From: an uncultured Micrococcales bacterium
GTDB lineage: Bacteria > Actinomycetota > Actinomycetes > S36-B12 > GCA-2699445
Reading direction: 5' to 3'
Length of the DNA: 9,120 nucleotides
Assembly: GCA_903915555.1 (NCBI GenBank)
Contig: CAIWTL010000606.1
Span: forward strand, 1-9,120
The position numbers and the translations under genes were made by a program. Each line of letters starts with the position of its first letter. Within the stretch, counting starts at the first letter, position 1. Below are positions 6,930 to 9,120 of the stretch, one piece after another. A model generated the notes under the pieces. That model made no database searches, was not told the origin of the DNA, and was given only the letters and a program-made list of their open reading frames with translations.

Positions 6930-8576
6930 TCAGCGCGAGCCTGTGAGGCGACACGTGACCCGTCCCTGGCCGACGCCCCAGGAACGGCGCCAGGTCGTGG
7001 CTGTGAGCCCTGGGCTCCGGGCCGTGATCGAGGCGATGACCCGCAGTCCTCGCGTACAGGTGGGGGCCGCGGTGATACGAACCTGCCCCTGCGCCGAAGT
7101 GGTGCGCTTGACCACAACTGCGCACAGTCGACCCGATGTCTTCTTACGCAGTGGCTTGCCGTGTAGCTCGCACCGCGCGCGCACGGAGACGATCCGACCG
7201 TTGCTGCGCACAGACTTCACCAAAATGTTCCGCTTGCCGACGGCCACAGGTTTGGCCTTGGCATGCGCAGCAACCTGCAAGGTCGTCCTTCCGGGTGGGT
7301 TCGGTGTCGGTGTCGGTGTGGGTGTGGGTGTGGGTGAGGGCGGCGTCGGCGTCGGCGTCGGCGTCAGGACTACTCCGGAAATGGCCTGCACGTTGTTGCT
7401 GATGCCGTTCTCGCGCGTCCACACGGCCGTGAGTCTCGTCCCGTCGGCCGACGAGGTAATCTGCGGGCGACTGGTGTCCTGGCCGGCGGCGGACAGATCG
7501 GTGGTGGCTCCCCACGTGTTGCCCCCGTCGCCGCTCGTACGAGCCTGAACGATCGTGTTCGCGCCACTGAGCAGACCCCACACGGCAGTGAGTTGGGGAC
7601 CGTCGGCCGACGAGGTGATCTGCGGGCGACCGATGTTCCGTCCGGTGGCGGACAGATCGGTGGTGACTCCCCACGTGGCGCCACCATCGGCACTCGTGCG
7701 CGCCTGCACGACGTAGTTGTTGCTGCCGCTGAGGTACCACAGAACAGTGACCCTGCTGCCACCCGCGGAATAGACAACCTGCGGGTAGTTCGCGTTCTGT
7801 CCGGCAGCGGACAGGTCGGTGGTGGCTCCCCACGTGGCGCCACCATCGGCACTCGTGCGCGACTGCACGATCGTGTTGGAGCCGTTCGACCGGTTCCACA
7901 CGGCAGTGACCCGGATCCCGTCCGCAGACGACGTGACCTGCGGAACCTGTGCATTCTGTCCGGCCATGGACAGGTCGGTCGTGGCTCCCCACGTGGCGCC
8001 ACCGTCGATACTCCTGCGCGACTGCACGATCGTGTTGGAGCCATTCGACCGATACCACACGACAGCAATCCTGCTGCCCTCGGCGGACGAGACGATCTGA
8101 GGAGCGCCAGCATCTTGTCCGATCCCGGACAGGTCGGTGGTCGCTCCCCACGTGGTACCACCGTCGATACTCGTACGAGCCTGCACGATGGTGTCCCCTA
8201 GGCCATTCGAGCGGTACCACACGACAGCGATCCTGCTGCCCTCCGCGGACGAGACGATCTGAGGTCCGAACGCGCTCTGTCCGATCGCGGACAGGTCGGT
8301 GGTGGCTCCCCACGCGGCGCCGCCGTCGACGCTTGTTCGGGCCTGCACGATGGTGTTGGAGCCGTTGTTGCGGGTCCATACAGCGGTCACTCTCTTGCCA
8401 TCAGCCGACGAGACGACCCGCTGAGAATTCTCGTTTGACGATGTGGTGGCGAGGTCGATGACGCTGCCCCAGGTCGGATCAGCCGCCGACGCCGGAGCGG
8501 GCAGTCCAACAAGACTCAACGCCATCACACCCGCAGCCGCGGTTGCCCGGTACACAAGCGCGGAAGTTGCGGGCAC
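6930..8576 (-). CDS. Secreted seven-bladed Asp-box (BNR/sialidase-like) beta-propeller with Pro-Thr linker and four-cysteine C-terminal domain
   Basis: A 548-residue protein from GTG 8576. Residues 1-31 are a signal peptide ending PAPASA. Residues 32-404 are seven repeats of about 53 residues with the consensus TTDLSxxGQ...PQIxSSADGxRxTAVWxRSNGSNTIVQARTSxDGGxTWGA. Asp boxes (SxDGGxTW) lie near residues 82, 136, 189, 242, 295 and 348; the last repeat lacks one. Seven units fit a closed propeller. The arginine triad and FRIP motif of true sialidases are not visible, so binding rather than glycan hydrolysis is more likely. Residues 405-430 are a (PT)n linker. Residues 431-548 are a basic domain with cysteines 469, 485, 507 and 542. 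The frame stays open upstream to 8900 across the clpB end, but GTG 8576 is chosen for its ribosome site (AGGGAGG, 5-base spacer) and signal peptide; ATG 8615 is the alternative. It lies 205 bases after clpB and probably has its own promoter. Confidence 0.88.
   Translation of the reverse strand: MPATSALVYRATAAAGVMALSLVGLPAPASAADPTWGSVIDLATTSSNENSQRVVSSADGKRVTAVWTRNNGSNTIVQARTSVDGGAAWGATTDLSAIGQSAFGPQIVSSAEGSRIAVVWYRSNGLGDTIVQARTSIDGGTTWGATTDLSGIGQDAGAPQIVSSAEGSRIAVVWYRSNGSNTIVQSRRSIDGGATWGATTDLSMAGQNAQVPQVTSSADGIRVTAVWNRSNGSNTIVQSRTSADGGATWGATTDLSAAGQNANYPQVVYSAGGSRVTVLWYLSGSNNYVVQARTSADGGATWGVTTDLSATGRNIGRPQITSSADGPQLTAVWGLLSGANTIVQARTSGDGGNTWGATTDLSAAGQDTSRPQITSSADGTRLTAVWTRENGISNNVQAISGVVLTPTPTPTPPSPTPTPTPTPTPNPPGRTTLQVAAHAKAKPVAVGKRNILVKSVRSNGRIVSVRARCELHGKPLRKKTSGRLCAVVVKRTTSAQGQVRITAAPTCTRGLRVIASITARSPGLTATTWRRSWGVGQGRVTCRLTGSR
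7301..7364. repeat. Hexanucleotide-type microsatellite encoding the Pro-Thr linker
   Basis: On the plus strand the tract runs through GGTGTC, GGTGTG and GGCGTC units and encodes alternating Thr-Pro on the minus strand (about residues 405-426 of the propeller protein). Within it, GGG at 7320-7322, 7326-7328, 7332-7334 and 7338-7340 are separated by exactly three bases each, a canonical G-quadruplex pattern. Unit-number change would lengthen or shorten the linker without breaking the frame. Confidence 0.85.
7365..8483 (-). repeat. 159-bp coding tandem repeat array (seven propeller blades)
   Basis: The landmark GACAG(A/G)TCGG occurs on the plus strand at 7492, 7651, 7810, 7969, 8128 and 8290, giving periods of 159, 159, 159, 159 and 162 bases. 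Some units are nearly identical at the DNA level: 8053-8102 and 8215-8264 differ at only two of 50 positions, and 7671-7701 equals 7830-7860 over 31 bases. Synonymous positions are therefore also conserved, which points to recent unit duplication or gene conversion. Confidence 0.95.
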
Positions 8577-8663
8577 ACGTACCTCCCTCACTGACCGGCC
8601 CCGATTGACAACCATGGGGGCACCCACGTGGACAAGACAAGGAGAGACGTTCCAGCCAGCACG

Positions 8664-8669
8664 TGTCAA
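8664..8669 (-). promoter_or_regulatory. Candidate -35 hexamer upstream of the propeller gene
   Basis: TTGACA on the minus strand (TGTCAA on plus) is a perfect consensus -35 hexamer, 87 bases before GTG 8576 and 48 before the alternative ATG 8615. No convincing TAnnnT -10 lies 16-18 bases downstream, so this is only a hint. The palindrome CCACGTGG at 8624-8631 lies between it and the gene and could be an operator. Confidence 0.2.
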
Positions 8670-8723
8670 CTGCCCCGTACCGAGACGGACGCGACACGAC
8701 GCGCGGTCACGGTCAGAACCCTC

Positions 8724-8762
8724 CCGCAAGATGCCGCGAACCGCGAATCTCCCGTCTTGCGG
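8724..8762 (-). terminator. Hairpin after clpB, related to the 6783-6860 element
   Basis: CCGCAAGA 8724-8731 pairs with TCTTGCGG 8755-8762 (8 bp, 23-base loop), 20 bases after the clpB stop codon. Read on the minus strand it begins CCGCAAGACGGGAGATTC, against CCGCAATACGGGAGGTTC at the element downstream of the propeller gene (two mismatches in 18). The position suits a clpB terminator, though no T-run follows. The shared sequence suggests a repeated palindromic element recruited after genes. Confidence 0.55.
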
Positions 8763-8781
8763 CGACGGCTGGGCGGTGGGA

Positions 8782-9120
8782 TCAGTCGCGCTTGGGGTGC
8801 ACGTCGAGGTGACGATCGTCGTCGTCGCCCGTGACCTCGACGACCACGGTGTCGCCGTCGCGGACCTCACCGGACAGGATCTCCTTGGCCAGCGGGTCAC
8901 CGACGGCCGACTGCACCAGGCGGCGCAGCGGCCGCGCGCCGTAGGCCGGATCGAAGCCGTTGCGGCCCAGCCACTCCTTGGCCTCGTCGGTCACGTCCAG
9001 CGTGAGCCGCCGGTCGGCCAGGCGCTTCTGCAGCGAGTCGAGCTGCAGATCGACGATCCGGGTCAGCTCCTGCTGGTCGAGGGGGTGGAACATCACCGAG
9101 TCGTCGAGGCGGTTGAGGAA
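8782..9120 (-). CDS. clpB: ClpB disaggregase, C-terminal part (partial)
   Basis: The frame enters from the right edge and ends at TGA 8784-8782, giving 113 residues. It begins FLNRLDDSVMFHPLD, the end of the second AAA+ module (FLNR(I/L)D is the sensor region of ClpB NBD2). The small C-terminal domain follows, with LADRRLTLDVTDEAKEWL, then GFDPAYGARPLRR, the sensor-2 motif whose arginine contacts ATP, and LAKEILSGEVRDGDTV. ClpB forms a hexamer that threads aggregated proteins and works with DnaK. The acidic/His tail (TGDDDDRHLDVHPKRD) is variable and normal. Apparent starts inside this piece are internal codons. The rest of the gene, including NBD1 and the middle domain, lies outside the window. 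It is a housekeeping gene and is unlikely to be functionally linked to the secreted propeller downstream. Confidence 0.95.
   Translation of the reverse strand, partial: FLNRLDDSVMFHPLDQQELTRIVDLQLDSLQKRLADRRLTLDVTDEAKEWLGRNGFDPAYGARPLRRLVQSAVGDPLAKEILSGEVRDGDTVVVEVTGDDDDRHLDVHPKRD

Noticed and set aside
6529..7125. Minus-strand frame of 198 codons containing EAAEAT repeats
   Set aside because: It overlaps the ends of two better-supported genes in other frames and has no ribosome site or domain; the repeated peptide comes from the 18-bp DNA repeat.
6930..8576. Calling the propeller a catalytic sialidase
   Set aside because: Asp boxes alone only show the fold. No arginine triad, FRIP motif or catalytic Tyr/Glu pattern is visible, and the repeats are too uniform for an enzyme active site.
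6783..8763. Insertion sequence or transposon carrying the propeller gene
   Set aside because: The related repeats are hairpins rather than terminal inverted repeats, no transposase or target-site duplication is visible, and both sit at normal terminator positions. Kept only as a finding about a shared element.
8577..8900. N-terminal extension of the propeller protein upstream of 8576
   Set aside because: The extension overlaps the clpB 3' end in another frame, looks random, and would bury the signal peptide inside the protein. The ribosome site before GTG 8576 fits better.

Overview
The window is GC-rich, with tightly packed genes, GTG starts, long spurious antisense reading frames and Actinomycetota-like proteins. 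I read it as a chromosomal piece from a high-GC actinobacterium. The species cannot be told from the sequence, and no rRNA, tRNA, CRISPR array, transposase or phage gene is visible.

Layout, left to right. Positions 1-397 run on the plus strand: the last 25 codons of a probable PLP-dependent aminotransferase, a hairpin-bearing gap, and a small CopZ-like metal chaperone with a strong ribosome site. Everything after that is on the minus strand. In transcription order (right to left) it reads: the 3' end of clpB (8782-9120); a secreted seven-bladed Asp-box (BNR) beta-propeller with a Pro-Thr linker and a four-cysteine tail (6930-8576); a repeat-rich gap (6672-6929); a 790-residue secreted protein of unknown function (4299-6671); a glutamine-synthetase-like gamma-glutamyl ligase of the FluG/nodulin type (2992-4284); a strictosidine-synthase-like/SMP-30 six-bladed propeller (1834-2901); and a 14-TM-type DHA2 drug-efflux MFS transporter (421-1800).

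The last four genes are separated by only 14, 90 and 33 bases, so they may form one operon. A cytosolic ligase, a lactonase-like propeller and an exporter would suit making or detoxifying and exporting a small gamma-glutamylated or lactone-type metabolite, with a secreted partner protein. This is inference from family membership and spacing. None of the four substrates can be read from sequence.

The most unusual non-coding signals are two copies of a related inverted-repeat element (CCGCAAnACGGGAG...) placed just after clpB and just after the propeller gene, a perfect 3 x 18 bp tandem repeat in the leader of the 790-residue protein, and two G-quadruplex-type motifs on the template strand of the propeller gene. 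The propeller gene is itself a 159-bp DNA tandem repeat with signs of recent unit duplication.
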